Assembly (NCBI GenBank): GCA_035578155.1
Contig: JAPWDM010000003.1
Span: forward strand, 67,014,142-67,078,141
Direction of reading: 5' to 3'
Length of the DNA: 64,000 nucleotides
DNA from: Brachynemurus nebulosus
Taxonomy: Eukaryota; Arthropoda; Insecta; Neuroptera; Myrmeleontidae
Positions within the stretch are counted from its first letter, which is position 1, and each line of letters begins with the position of its first letter. The notes below the pieces were generated by a model, which saw only the letters and a list, made by a program, of their open reading frames with translations, was not told the origin of the DNA and made no database searches. Below, one piece after another: positions 22,901-33,637 of the stretch. The position numbers and the translations under genes were made by a program.

Positions 22901-23196
22901 GAAAATGCCCGCATCCCTGGTAGTTGAGGTAGTTTGATAATATTTGAATCTATTTGAATGTTTTAATAGTTTAGTAGTGGTTTGTGACGGTCCAAATGGC
23001 TTTATGATTGTGATGTGATGGCTCACATATTATATTAGGTATGTAAACCTAACCAAACCATCTTTGTCAATAATCATACTATGTAATAAAATAAAATTTT
23101 TTGTTTCAGGCACATACGAGAAGTGGAGGTTTTTGATGAATTTATAGTGCGAGAAGGTTTAAGTGAGGTAGTTAATTGCGGAAAAGGATATATGTA

Positions 23197-24048
23197 GGGT
23201 AAGTGCGGGAGAGATGCCGCAGTAGCCATAGTTCGTCCGTTGATTGATAGATAGCGCTATTAATGGATTATATGTTTAAAATAAGTTACTTATTTAAGCT
23301 GTATATGGTAATATTTATGATTAGTCCATCAGTTTAGTAATTATCCAACTTTTTATTATTGAAAAGTACGTTTTTTAACATAATATTTTATCAAGCATTT
23401 ATTTAACTCATTAGAATTTAAGAATGTATATTTCATTGTTTTAATGAAAATGAGTTTTGTTATTAATTTAGGTATATTTTAAAAGTACTGTATAAAATTT
23501 TAGGCTAGAATTCGGCACTATAGCAACATACGGCATCTATCCCAACAAAAAGGAGTGATGCCGCATCATATTACATATTAAAAACATAGACTTATTCCTT
23601 AATTATGTAATTTTTTTTGACTCTAAATTATGCCACGTTAATACAAAACATCCACCAATGGATCAGGAAGAGCTCTCATATTAGTGAAGATAACGAAAAT
23701 AATGATGATTGCCTGTGTATTGAATGTTTTGAAAAGTACTCAGAAAGAAAGAAAAAAGTTGACTGGTTAAGATGTATAAAGTGCCAAAAATGTAAAATGC
23801 AAAACTGCGGCGACTCTCCTTCTTTGATGCGGCATCTCTCCCATAGGTGTGGGAGAGACGCCGCTTTGCAGACTCTACAAAAATGTTAATTATGAATCCT
23901 TTATGACTCAAAATTTAAAATTATTTATAAATAATTTTAAAGAACAATGTTTACATTTATTGTGTACCAAATTTCAAATCAATTAAATGCATACTTTAGG
24001 AATTATCAAGTGTTTTCAAAATGTGCGGCATTTCTCCCGCATTCACCC
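23197..24048 (+). mobile_element. pogo-like element with reiterated terminal motif
   Basis: It is flanked by TA (23195-23196 and 24049-24050). The ends GGGTAAGTGCGGGAGAGATG and (inverted) GGGTGAATGCGGGAGAAATG form the TIRs. The same motif (GGGAGAGATGCCGC or parts of it) also occurs inside the element near 23553 and twice as a palindrome at 23829-23863. The only coding relic is the zinc-finger tail at 23617-23889. TA targets and that tail point to the Tc1/mariner-pogo group. Confidence 0.75.
23617..23889 (+). pseudogene. pogo/Tigger-like transposase C-terminal zinc-finger remnant
   Basis: The frame carries DCLCIECFEKYSERKKKVDW followed by LRCIKCQKCKMQNC. This follows the C-x2-C ... W-x-x-C-x2-C ... 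C pattern of the PHD-like finger at the C-terminus of many insect pogo-group transposases (family knowledge). In those proteins the last part usually contains a W-x-H motif; here it reads CKMQNC, so a metal ligand may be lost. The catalytic domain is absent and the frame runs on into the terminal-repeat-like palindrome. The start codon given is only the first usable one. Assignment is by pattern, with moderate confidence. Confidence 0.55.
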
Positions 24049-24489
24049 TACTTATATATTTTAATAGTCAACAAGATATGTAGATGATTTGATAAAAAAT
24101 TTGTTATATAAAACTTGTACGAAGTTAAACAGAAAAAATTTGCTACTATATTTGTGGAGATGTAGAAATGAACGGCTTAAACTACGTAATCTTTATTTTA
24201 AACACGGGTATTTTTTGTGCTTTGTAAGTTATTAGCTCTCGAATGAATCGAGCTTTAATGCATACTTTATTAAGAATTACCTATCTACGTACATTATTGC
24301 AATGTGCAGGTACAGCAAGGCTCTTGAAAATGTTAAAATGTTCACAGAAACTTCAACATTGAAACCTGGAATTGTTCATAATGTAAAGATTCATGAATTT
24401 ATTGATAAACTAAAAATTTTAATGTATGTAATTGACTATTTTGTATTTGTATTAAAAATAAAATTTTAAATTTTACTCATTAATTTTAC

Positions 24490-24515
24490 AAAAAAAAAAA
24501 AAAAAAAAAAAAAAA
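24490..24515. repeat. A26 homopolymer
   Basis: A run of 26 A. It could be the tail of a retroposed sequence, but no LINE or SINE body was recognised upstream. Confidence 0.8.
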
Positions 24516-24597
24516 TATTAGGAAATTCTGTCCTAGGATTAGAACTCAGTACTCCAATTTATATGGAGTCGCTCCAACTGCTGGTCTGTGTACAAGC

Positions 24598-25069
24598 TAG
24601 AGATGTCGAGTGGAGATGCAGTTAGTTGATTAATCGACCAAAGTTGTTTTTCCGACAAAATCAGTCATTAGCCGAAAATATCGAGCATAGATTAGTCGAT
24701 TAATCGACTAAATTTTTAGTCGAATTCATCAATAGGATAACCCATGTAACTTTTTCCAAAACAATGTTTTGAATTTAATTATTGACTTTTATTTTTAATT
24801 TTCTTTTTCAAAAAAAAAAAAAATACATATTACAATGTATTATTCACATAAAAGTAAAATATCATACAAACAGATAATTTTTAGTTTTCATTTTTTCGAG
24901 ACTAATAAGTAATGCAGAAACTGTTAAATTAGTCGTTTTTAGTCATTTAAAAAAATATTAGTAATTTTAGTCATATAGTCGAGGGTAAAATAGTCGACTA
25001 AAAAATGACTACATTTAAACAAAATTAGTCGACTAAACCGATTAATCGATTAATCATCCGACATCACTA
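24598..25069. mobile_element. hAT MITE with perfect 8-bp target duplication
   Basis: GTACAAGC at 24590-24597 and again at 25070-25077 is an exact 8-bp duplication. The ends TAGAGATGTCG and (inverted) TAGTGATGTCG are hAT-like TIRs. The 472-bp interior repeats the phrase GATTAATCGACTAAA in both orientations (near 24632, 24696, 24990 and 25030). No transposase is present. Confidence 0.9.
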
Positions 25070-25077
25070 GTACAAGC

Positions 25078-26414
25078 TCGATATTTGCGATTAAATAATT
25101 TATATGTACATGTTACCTAAATTTTTGTCTAAACTAAATAAAAGTATCTCCTGTGAATTTGAGAGGTGGACCTTAATATTGTTGATTCAAACAAAATCTG
25201 AGCGAAATCAGCGAGCGAAATATCTGGCGTTAGTAGGTAAGCGTAAATAAGCGTAGATGCTTTCTTAAAGTTTTTATTATAATCTTCAGAAGGGCAGCTC
25301 CAAGCTCTATTTTTTTTTGGTGATTTTTCTAGGAGTGTCCTAACCAGGGTCGGATTACCCATAATAGACCTAGGTAGACCATCGTCTAGGTGCGGCAGAT
25401 TTTTAGAACAGGGCGGCAAAAGTTGTAAAATGAGGTTTTTTTTTGCTCGTTAGTTTTTTTTTATGGGAAAGTCGAAAAAAAAATAGGAAAAGTTACGATT
25501 TTCTTGTATTTGAGCAAAAAATGAGGGCGGCACTTTGAGTTAATATGGTTCTGGTCCAAACATTCGGAACATACGAAATACGAAATATATTTTTTCTAAA
25601 AACGGTACAATATTTTACAAAATTTTAATGTAATTACAATACTTCACTTAAATCTAGGTACCTACAACTAGTGCTTAACCCTAACCTAACATGTACAATC
25701 TAAGTAATACAATACATGAAAATACTTAATTATTAATGACTCTATACAAAGGAAAATTTTCAAAAAACCTTTAAACATGAATATTCGGAACATCTTGAAC
25801 AATTTAATTTTATAATATTGCTTGCATACTTGTACCACTGAGAGTAGATTATATAGACTTTATACTACCTTCTCCCGTCTCTATTTCTATGGACACCACT
25901 GTTTGCGTATGTACACATTATACATGTAACTCTATTGTATAATGGTTAACACACAATATGGTGCCTATTTTGTTTATGTTGCCACGATGAGGTTAATTAC
26001 AAATTTCACTTCATCAAACTGTAAACATGATTGTTATACATCCACATACATACGTGTATGTACATACCTACTTACACACCCTTCAATTATCTACAGGCAA
26101 TAAGTTGATAACTGTATAAAATTAGTTGAAATTTAAAATTTCTTACACCAGTTCACCGATCACATTTATTGCCATGTTGAATGTAAAATTCTAGGGGATA
26201 GATAATGCGACTGATGGAACTTAACCTAACCTCAAACTTGTGTCAATATGGCTGGCTGCGGCTGGATCCACACAAAATATAGGTATCCTCTATCTATCTC
26301 TTCTCTGCTACCCTTTATTGTTTGTTTTATAATATTTTCAAAATTAACAATGAGTACTCTATTCCTGTTAACTGCTAAGTAATATGTGCCTTCGTATTAT
26401 TTTATTTCATCATA
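25078..26414. other. No gene; fragment of a hAT-like repeat at 25345-25560
   Basis: At about 25345, GGGTCGGATTACCCATAATA followed by a CTAGGTGCGGCAGATTTTTA phrase resembles the ends of the hAT MITE at 60874-61176 (GGGCGGCA and GGATTAA phrases). Only one end is recognisable. The remainder is AT-rich with no recognised content. Confidence 0.45.
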
Positions 26415-26466
26415 TAAATAATCAGTGGCGTAGTGTGCTTTGGAGGGGCCCTGTATCAAAATTATA

Positions 26467-27005
26467 AGGTTGATAAAAAAGTTTTGTCGCAAAAATTTCA
26501 ACCACAGAATATTCAGAAACAAACTCCGTATCTCTGTACTAGCTTTTTCAATGTGGACAGTAACTTACGTCACAAATGACCTAATTTTTTGTCCCCTCCA
26601 AACGCACAACATGTTCAACATAGATCTCGTATCAATGTATGCGTGTGATGTATGGTTGTGTATGTACCAACATCACACGCTGTCCGTGAGGGAGACGACT
26701 GCAGTGTATATGTATACCGATGTTAGAGTACATGTATGTTATGTTATATATTTATTCGCTTATTGTTGAAACTGATTGAGAAATAAAGCTTTCAAAAACG
26801 TCGATGATCTCAAGAAGGATGTGTCCATATTCTTCGAGTAACAGCCACCGCAGTTTTGGGCAAAAGGAATAAACGACTTGCCTGCTAGATGGTCCAGTCT
26901 CATAGAATTAGATGGCGAATACATTGTTGATTAGAAATGTTTTGTATAAGATATATGAATAAATTAATTCTACTGAAATTATTGCGACAAAACTTTTTTA
27001 TCAAC
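26467..27005 (+). mobile_element. Mariner relic nested in the hAT element
   Basis: It is bounded by 25-bp inverted repeats, GGTTGATAAAAAAGTTTTGT continuing to CGCAA on the left and the exact complement on the right (26981-27005). Such GGTTG-starting ends are usual for mariner. The TA target duplication is not clear at both ends. The interior retains the final ~50 codons of a mariner transposase. Confidence 0.85.
26776..26934 (+). pseudogene. Mariner transposase C-terminal fragment
   Basis: In one frame the sequence reads DDLKKDVSIFFE, a stop, then QPPQFWAKGINDLPARW and SSLIELDGEYIVD before a TAG at 26932-26934. Mariner transposases end in just this way (FF...PP-x-F...GI-x-x-LP-x-RW...DG-x-Y). 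The stop after FFE and the missing upstream catalytic domain make it a pseudogene. It lies just inside the right TIR, the normal position for the gene's 3' end. Confidence 0.85.
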
Positions 27006-27142
27006 CGTTGCGAGGCCCAAATGAAGGGTAAAGATTTCTCACAAAAGAAACAAAAAAAATGCTTGCATTAAATTAAAATAAATATTTATTGATTATAAGT
27101 TATCGCTTCCTCCTAGAATTTGAGCTAGCCAAACAATTCAAA

Positions 27143-27372
27143 TCAAATATACACTTTTCTTGTCTTTCTTTCGGCAAATTAATTTATTAAATCATCTATA
27201 GCTGAATACGGTTTCAGTTTTCCTAAAATTTCTGCCTCTATAGACAATAGTGACAAGTCTAATAGCCGTTCCTGCCCTATCGAAGTTCTTAGATAATTTT
27301 TTATCAGTTTTAATTTTGAAAAACTTCTTTCAACTGTTGTGGTTGTAACTGGAAGGGTCAAGATTAGAAAGC
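27143..27372 (-). pseudogene. hAT transposase C-terminal dimerisation domain, ZMYM1-like group
   Basis: The minus strand reads LPVTTTTVERSFSKLKLIK, NYLRTSIGQERLLDLSLLSI and then SAIDDLIN. A stop follows, and the frame continues FAERKTRKVYI to a second stop at 27143-27145. The ERSFSKLKLIKNYLR stretch is the signature of the hAT C-terminal dimerisation domain in the zinc-finger MYM-type/TTF-type group. The first stop (about 27179-27181) is therefore premature by roughly 11 codons. A separate minus-strand frame at 27411-27620 lies upstream but has no motif I recognise. The catalytic regions were lost, partly where the mariner and other changes occurred. Confidence 0.9.
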
Positions 27373-27721
27373 ATGCTGTTATTATCTATATGCAAGGCTA
27401 TTGAATTTTATCAGCAATAATTCCATGAGTCGTTAATGGAATGAATTTTTTGAATTTTAGATTTTAAGCATGTTTTCAGAGCAATTAACCCGGAAAAAAA
27501 AGAGATTGCCTTTTTGACTTTTGTCATTTCTGAAGTGAAAACTCTAAAGGCACGTATGACAGTTTTTTTACATGTTTTTTTCCCGGGAAGCACGAGATTA
27601 AGTGACATTATGGATAACATTTTACTAATTTTTGCTTACACACGTTAGGGGCCTCTGTAGCCCGGGGGCCCCGTATCATTGATACGGCTGATACGGCGGT
27701 AGCTACGCCCCTGTATATAAT

Positions 27722-29191
27722 ATGGATGTTACAGTATTAGGGTACAATATATGTGTACCTAGTCATTGTATTATAGGAAGGTGAGTGATAGTACAGAATG
27801 ATTCAGAAAAATTTTTTCCATTACTATGCCAAGTATAGGGAAACTCATTACTCTTCGAATTAGCTATGTAGATGTTTAGGTTTTGGCGTCAAGGGACAGA
27901 AATCGGGCTCTAATGAAGCGTTTCACATAATGCGTATTTATTTTGCGGGGCTTTAAGGTCTTAAAAAGAAAAAAACGTTTACTCTTTACCCGCTCCGCTT
28001 GCATTCAGTTGTTATGAAAAGATGTTTGTATCGAACTACGAGCGTACCGAGAGCGGTATTATAATGTGACTAGAGAACGAATAGATACCAGCATGGTATC
28101 AGCACTGTAATGTGAACACAACAACATTATATCGGACCGAGACCGGAACGGCATCGTACCGATATCGGCATTATAGTGTGGATCGGGCCTTAAAGTGACA
28201 CTTTATTCCCTATTATGAGGGACTTTTAAGCCAAATTTCAGACACTCATAACAGCCTTGCCTGGGGATTGAAACTATGGCTGGAACATTTTGTACCCATT
28301 GTTTGTAATATATTTTAAACTACGGAGTTGTTTGGTTATGTTTAATATTATTATTAGTTGTTCGAGTCAGAATTTGATCAGGGAAATTTTTGAACAAAAG
28401 TTAAAATATTCTAATGAATTCATTCCAGAAAATATTCTATATATTGATTTTAATTTGATTAAGTTGAAAAAGTTTTTTCGTGTGTAGGTGGTAGGTATTT
28501 GTAGCCAAAAAGCTTTCTTATAAATTAATAAAATTCATTCTTCATCACCGTCCCACCTTTTCAATCACTGTAAACATAGTTATGTTCACGAGTGTAACAC
28601 TTTAATTCACTATTTATACAATATTATTGATAAGTAGCGCTTCTTTCGATTACAGAACTAAACTTCCCTTGAAAACACACAAATATTATTCATACTAAAT
28701 ATTTAGACAAGTGAAAACGTAACTTAACTATCATAATATTCGGAATAACTCTCTCCGGTATATTGTAATATTAATAAAATTTAAAATTGTGTAAGTACTT
28801 ATACCGAATATTGAGTAAATAAAGTTATGTGTATCTGCCGTACCTTCTCCGGCAAAATTTTGTCGAAAGTGAAATTTATATTAGGCACCTTCTTCTATAT
28901 GCATATACATACATACTATTATTAATATTCAAATATATTTATCCTTATTCAGACAATACCGGGGATGAATATGTTTGTTTCAGTTATTTACAACACTTGT
29001 ACTGGTAGTATATAGTAGTTGAAATTGTGTTTACTTATTGTCGGATGCTTTATATATTGATACAATCATTATATTTACAAATTACCGGGTGATACAAGAT
29101 TGATAAAATCACTAACAAAACGTATAATGCCGCTAAATAAAGTTTTGCAGTAGACTGAAGCTCCCTAAACATCCGACAGTGTACATCTGTA
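27722..29191. other. No supported gene
   Basis: A phrase near 28260 (GGGGATTGAAACTATGGCTG) resembles the R1 left block and may be a very old copy. The area 28000-28200 repeats GTACCGA and ATCGG motifs but forms no clear element. The remainder is AT-rich. Confidence 0.35.
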
Positions 29192-29921
29192 CACGGAGAG
29201 AAAATTCATATAAAAATTACTGTGCTCAGCACTACAATCGACGTGTAAAAGGCGAACATATTCAATTTTGTACGGTAAAAATATAAAAATTATAATTAAT
29301 CATAGAAAATTTAAAGGATAGAATATTGTTTCCGTAATATTAGCTCCGTAAAATTTGTAAAACAGCACAGTGAAAAGTCCCATTGCCGAGAAAAAATATT
29401 TTTTAATTGTTTTTCTTATAAAAATTGCCATGCTGTATTATAATATTTGAAATGCTATCTGCTAATAGTAGAAAGAAAAAAAGAGAAAGAAGGTTGTGTG
29501 CGTTGTGAGCGCGAGTCACATAGCCAACCATAGGTGTGGACGACCAACTTGGTCGGACCAAGCACCTTGATTCATTAGACTGTCTTACAAGCAGTAAGCA
29601 GTATTCATTACACTGTCTTAGAGGACGGGGATGTCACCGTTTAATTCATCATTTTGTTATTATACTTCACTTGTTGTTATGCATATAACATATATGCATA
29701 AGAGTGTGATAAAAGTTGTGTTAGCACATTAAATTTTACCATGCTAGCGCAACAATTTTTATGAAGCCATGACTAATACTTTTCACGTTTCAATTTAATA
29801 ATATTTACATGATCGTAAAATATTTTTTCACTTTGGTCGTCGATCGCGCACGCATTATAAGAGAGCATGGTAATTTTTCTGAAATTTTATCTACAGAAAT
29901 TATATGATTTTTCTCTCCGTG
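29192..29921 (+). mobile_element. TA-flanked CACGGAGAG element, copy 1
   Basis: TA at 29190-29191 and 29922-29923 flank the ends CACGGAGAGAAAATTCATAT and (inverted) CACGGAGAGAAAAATCATAT. The interior is largely the reverse complement of the copy at 51225-51891; shared phrases are GCGAACATATTCAATTTTG, GCTAATAGTAGAAAG and AACACAACTTTTAT. No protein-coding relic was found. TA targets suggest Tc1/mariner-type mobilisation (inference). Confidence 0.8.
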
Positions 29922-30039
29922 TACATATAATCATATAATAAAACTGTAACAAGACCATGGAATATTTTGTGAAAATTGTACTGCTACTGTAAATAGTTAT
30001 CGATGTAGATATCAAAACGGCGATTTTTAAAATTTTTGT

Positions 30040-30330
30040 CTGTCTGTTCACGCATTACGTAAAAACTATTGGACGGATTTTAATGAAATTTGGTGTGATG
30101 ATAACTTATTATCTGGGTCAACATCTAGGATACTTTTTATTACGGGAAAATGTCTCATTTCCACGAGAAAATAGAAAAACCATTTTGAGCATGCGTGCAT
30201 GCATTACGGAAATATTATTGTTCTATGCAAGTTCTGTATAATCATTACACTTATATACTTCTCATTGAGTTTATAACAATGCGTCGCGCGAACGACATTG
30301 CGGGCACAGCTACATAAGGGCAACTTAATA
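30040..30330 (+). repeat. Arthropod dispersed-repeat module
   Basis: GTCTGTCTGTTCACGCATTA is followed by AAAACTATTGGACGGATTTT and GAAATTTGGTGTGATG. This phrase order recalls widespread arthropod non-autonomous repeats, some linked to Helitron relatives (recalled family resemblance, not verified). No ends were identified. Confidence 0.35.
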
Positions 30331-30953
30331 AATTTGACTACTTGTCACTAGGGTAGGGGGTCAGCTGTACCTATACATATAACAGTGATGCTCAATTTTG
30401 ATCGACAAATATTCAAATTAAAAATAGGGGTATAGCCTGTCTAACAGAAAAATCACATTCGGAAAATAAATCACATTTTCTAAACGAACATGGTTATTTT
30501 TTACAGGAAGAATGAAAATTATTTATTTTCATTCTTGTAACCATTAATTAAACTGCATGACGTCATCACGTATACCAGATATTTTTATAAGAGCTCCAAA
30601 AATCATAATTTTGTTGTTAGAAACCTGAAATTTAAAGCTGCTTAAAGCTGACAAATCGAAATTGTATCAAATTTCCGAGAGGAATTTGAAAAAGTAATTT
30701 CCGTAGTAGAAGGGACTGAAAAAATTTTTACGAATTCGAGATTGCAGATGATCTGGCACTGCGGGTTGCCACAATATGTACAATTTTATTGACGCATCTT
30801 GTAGATAACATATGAAATACACGATATATTTTCAAGTATGTATGCATAGAATGTAATGTATGATATATGAAATTTGCATATCAATAATACTTTGTTCGAT
30901 AGAAAGGCTTTCACCACTATTCACTTACTAACTCGTCATATTGTTATTTGAGT

Positions 30954-31186
30954 ATTGAAAAGTAATTAGTATTGTGTTTTGTAAGATGTTATTTCAAAAT
31001 ATTCTTATTATAAATATTATTGTAACTCTAACAAATTGATGCGTTGTATAAGATGTCTACACGCGCTACAAAAACTACACATCAATTAAACAAAATACAA
31101 GATGATACAAACATTTTGTTCTTGGTCCAAAAACCATTTTAAATCAAAAGATTAATTTGTTTCACTTTATAGTTATTTTATCGAAT
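30954..31186 (+). repeat. Duplicated segment A, copy 1
   Basis: A stretch of about 233 bp starting ATTGAAAAGTAATTAGTATT is repeated in the same orientation at 31852-32088 with few differences. With the tRNA-bearing segments it forms the order A-T-X-T-A. Confidence 0.9.
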
Positions 31187-31201
31187 ATTTGAAATTGAAA
31201 A

Positions 31202-31396
31202 ATTGTAACTGCTTCTCGCATTATAGAGAGTACATACACATAAGTGGTTGAATGTTGTCTGTATTGGACGCCTGTCGAGCACAGGACCGGTGGTGTAATG
31301 GATAGCACACCTGCCTAGTTACCAGGAGATTCTGGGTTCGATTCCCGGCCGATCCGGATAATTTTTTCAATCACTTTGCGATTTTTAATTTACATA
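31202..31396 (+). repeat. Duplicated tRNA-bearing segment T, copy 1
   Basis: It runs from ATTGTAACTGCTTCTCGCAT to TTTTTAATTTACATA and includes 80 bp of conserved sequence upstream of the tRNA-like gene. It matches 31658-31852 closely, so flank and tRNA duplicated together. Confidence 0.9.
31284..31356 (+). tRNA. tRNA-like gene, anticodon AGT (Thr), probably pseudogene
   Basis: It is a 73-nt cloverleaf. The acceptor GGACCGG faces CCGATCC with one C/A mismatch. The D arm (GTGT/GCAC) resembles tRNA-Gln. The anticodon arm CCTGC/CCAGG has one mismatch around the loop CTAGTTA, with AGT at positions 34-36, and the T arm is TTCGATT. A TTTTTT pol III terminator follows at 31362-31367. Position 37 is T, where a purine is normal, and the stem mismatches argue against a working tRNA. 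A tRNA-derived repeat head is an alternative. Confidence 0.65.
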
Positions 31397-31657
31397 TGTG
31401 GTTTTTGGTCATGTTAACCAAGGAAGTCGAGTGCTTAAAGTTTCAGTTTAGCTGAACGATAAGTGAACATATGAATACTACGTGTGTTTAAAATGCAGAC
31501 AAAAGTCTGTCATACGTAGTAGTGTTTCACAAGCACTCGATAATATTTGAAATTGAAAAAAATGTTCGTGAAGTGCGAGTTGACAGAGGACTATTCTGAG
31601 GAAAGTGCGAAGACATAAGAATTTCGTAGATAGATGTTCTACGAAATCCTAAAAAAA

Positions 31658-31852
31658 ATTGTAACTGCCTCTCGCATTATAGAGAGTACATACACATAAG
31701 TGGTTGAATGTTGTCTGTATCGGGCGCCTGTTGAGCAAAGAACCGGTAGTGTAATTGATAGCACACCTGGCTAGTTACCAGGAGATCCTGGGTTCGATTC
31801 CCGGCCGATCCGGATAATTTTTTCAATCACTTTGTGATTTTTAATTTACATA
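31658..31852 (+). repeat. Duplicated tRNA-bearing segment T, copy 2
   Basis: The second copy of the 195-bp segment is followed directly by segment A copy 2. The spacer X (31397-31657) between the two T copies is unique apart from a short phrase (AATATTTGAAATTGAAAAA) shared with the A/T junction. Confidence 0.9.
31740..31812 (+). tRNA. Second tRNA-like copy, anticodon AGT (Thr), probably pseudogene
   Basis: The anticodon stem is perfect (CCTGG/CCAGG around CTAGTTA), but the acceptor stem has two mismatches (GAACCGG against CCGATCC). A TTTTTT terminator lies at 31818-31823. Compared with the copy at 31284-31356, each has damage the other lacks. That fits two copies decaying independently from an intact ancestor beginning GGATCGG. 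Confidence 0.6.
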
Positions 31853-32088
31853 TTGAAAAGTAATTAGTATTGTGATGTAAGATGTTATTTCAAAATATTC
31901 TTATTATAAATATTATTGTAACTCTAACAAATAGATGCGTTGTATAAGATTATGTCTACACGCACTACAAAAACTACACATCAATTAAACAAAATACAAG
32001 ATGATACAAACATTTTGTTCTTGGTACAAAAGTCATATTAAATTAAAAGATTAATTTGTTTCACTTTATAATTATTTTATTATCGAAT
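31852..32088 (+). repeat. Duplicated segment A, copy 2
   Basis: It begins immediately at the end of the second T segment and matches 30954-31186. Confidence 0.9.
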
Positions 32089-32797
32089 AACCGCATAGTT
32101 CTTTTAGTGTGATCGTTACATATTCCCCCCCCCCACCCCTTCGCCAATCTATCCTAACCTCTTCAAATTTGATTTAAGAATGGCTGAAAAACATAAAAAG
32201 GCAACAACATATAAGAAATAAATCGTTCCCAATTGGCATCCCAGCCAACCAGTCAGAGCCATTTCATCATCCTTACATATATACCATAATAAACACATTT
32301 GGTGCTCGCTAGATCATTATTGCTTATAATAATGTAATGTGACGTATCTATATGTAATGTGTGTTGTATAGTAGGTACATAAAACAAAAGAACATCACAC
32401 ATAATAACACAACACACAACACAATAACACATAATAACAATCAAAATTAACAAAGGCCTATCGTCACATTAACATTAACATAATTGCCATATCACTGTAA
32501 AACAACTATCGTTATACGTACGTAATATCGTGTGTGCGTATAAAATTACAGTGAAACCTGTTTTGAAATAGAGAGCAGTGTTAGACAGTGTTGGATATTT
32601 CAAGTGTTTGTTGGACACTTCAGTAAGGGGACGTCCAAAAACTATGTAGTTCCATTTTGATATCTTTTGACCCCTGCCCTCCGGTGATTTTTGCCTCCAC
32701 ACCGGAATCTCCCCCCCCTGCTCCGTCCCTATTGGTAGAACGTAGTTTTTTTTATTAGTTTTAGAAGACATTCTTCAATCTAAGTAACATTTTTTTA
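32089..32797. other. No recognised gene
   Basis: It has a C9 run near 32126 and a low-complexity stretch of ACACATAATAACACAAC phrases near 32396-32440. A GGGGACGTCCAAAAACTATG phrase near 32637 looks like one end of a repeat, but the other end was not found. Confidence 0.4.
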
Positions 32798-32799
32798 TA

Positions 32800-33391
32800 C
32801 ACACACCGGCAGAATTAGCGGAACATACAAAATATCTGTAAAAATCAAACAAACCATTTAATTTCAAGAAAATATTAATCTTATTTAATTATTCACTTAA
32901 AATTACATGTTCACAAGTCGATATACCTTTATTTTCGGTAGCAAAACAATTAAGCATATAAAATGGTAAATTTTTGGAATCTTATATCGTCTAAGCATAA
33001 TTTAAGTTAAAGATTATTTAACAAATAGAAAATGAAACACAGCGTTTTAATCCCACCTGGTTCCTCCCGCGCTCTTATCAAAGCTTCCATTCGTTTTTCT
33101 ATACTCAGAATGATGTAATCTATAGTTTCCTGGGACACTCTTTGCCATTCTTCAACTACGGCAGTTTGAAGCTCGACCACATTGAGAGGGAACGGCATTT
33201 GAATTCGAAAGTGACAGACCTCTTAAAAAGAATTGCATCAATAATAAATAAAAACAATTCTATGGAAAGTCAATTGATTCGTTACTTTAATATAATTTTA
33301 AGTAAAAATGAAAAAAAAAATCGCCAACTTTGTTTAATAAATAGGTTTTTATATATTTTTTATGTTCCGCTAAAAACTACACACACCGGTG
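32800..33391 (-). mobile_element. Tc1-like element, internally deleted
   Basis: TA at 32798-32799 and 33392-33393 flank it. The left end CACACACCGGCAGAATTAGC and the right end (inverted, CACCGGTGTGTGTAG then TTTTTAGCGGAACAT) share the CACCGG and TAGCGGAACAT blocks. The minus strand carries the tail of a Tc1-type transposase. At 592 bp it is a deletion derivative. Confidence 0.8.
33007..33198 (-). pseudogene. Tc1-like transposase C-terminal fragment
   Basis: The minus-strand frame reads LQTAVVEEWQRVSQETID followed by YIILSIEKRMEALIRAR. This matches the usual Tc1 ending pattern (L-x-x-A-x-x-EEW-x-x-I-x-Q-x-x-I-x-x-L-x-x-SM-x-x-R-x-x-A-x-I-x-A-x-GG). After RAR the frame continues EEPGGIKT, where a short G-rich tail and stop would be expected, so the end is altered. 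The catalytic DDE segments are missing. Confidence 0.85.
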
Positions 33392-33637
33392 TAGTTTAGT
33401 AAAATATTTCTACCGTAAAAATTTCTATTCGTAAAAGTTGTGTAACCAAATGGTAACATAATACGCTTCAGGTATTTCTCTTCCTCTCGTATAGTCCAGT
33501 ATAGCTTCCTACAAAATCCTTCTTCCACTGTAGTTACAAATTTTATGGTTAAGCTGCCTAACTTTGTGAGACCCGTTTGATTTTCCTCAGGCTCTCATGG
33601 TGACATTTTTGAAGATTAAGAGTAGGTATCGTTTGGT

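Larger units (their letters stand above)
26423..27713 (-). mobile_element. hAT element with its own transposase tail
   Basis: The flanking 8-mers TAAATAAT (26415-26422) and TATATAAT (27714-27721) differ by one base. The termini are CAGTGGCGTAG and (inverted) CAGGGGCGTAGC, typical hAT ends. On the minus strand it encodes the C-terminal dimerisation region of a hAT transposase. A mariner-like element is inserted at 26467-27005. The element is inactive because most of the transposase is missing. Confidence 0.9.

Noticed and set aside
24490..24515. Poly(A) tail of a LINE or processed pseudogene
   Set aside because: No retroposon body, reverse transcriptase motif or target duplication was seen upstream.
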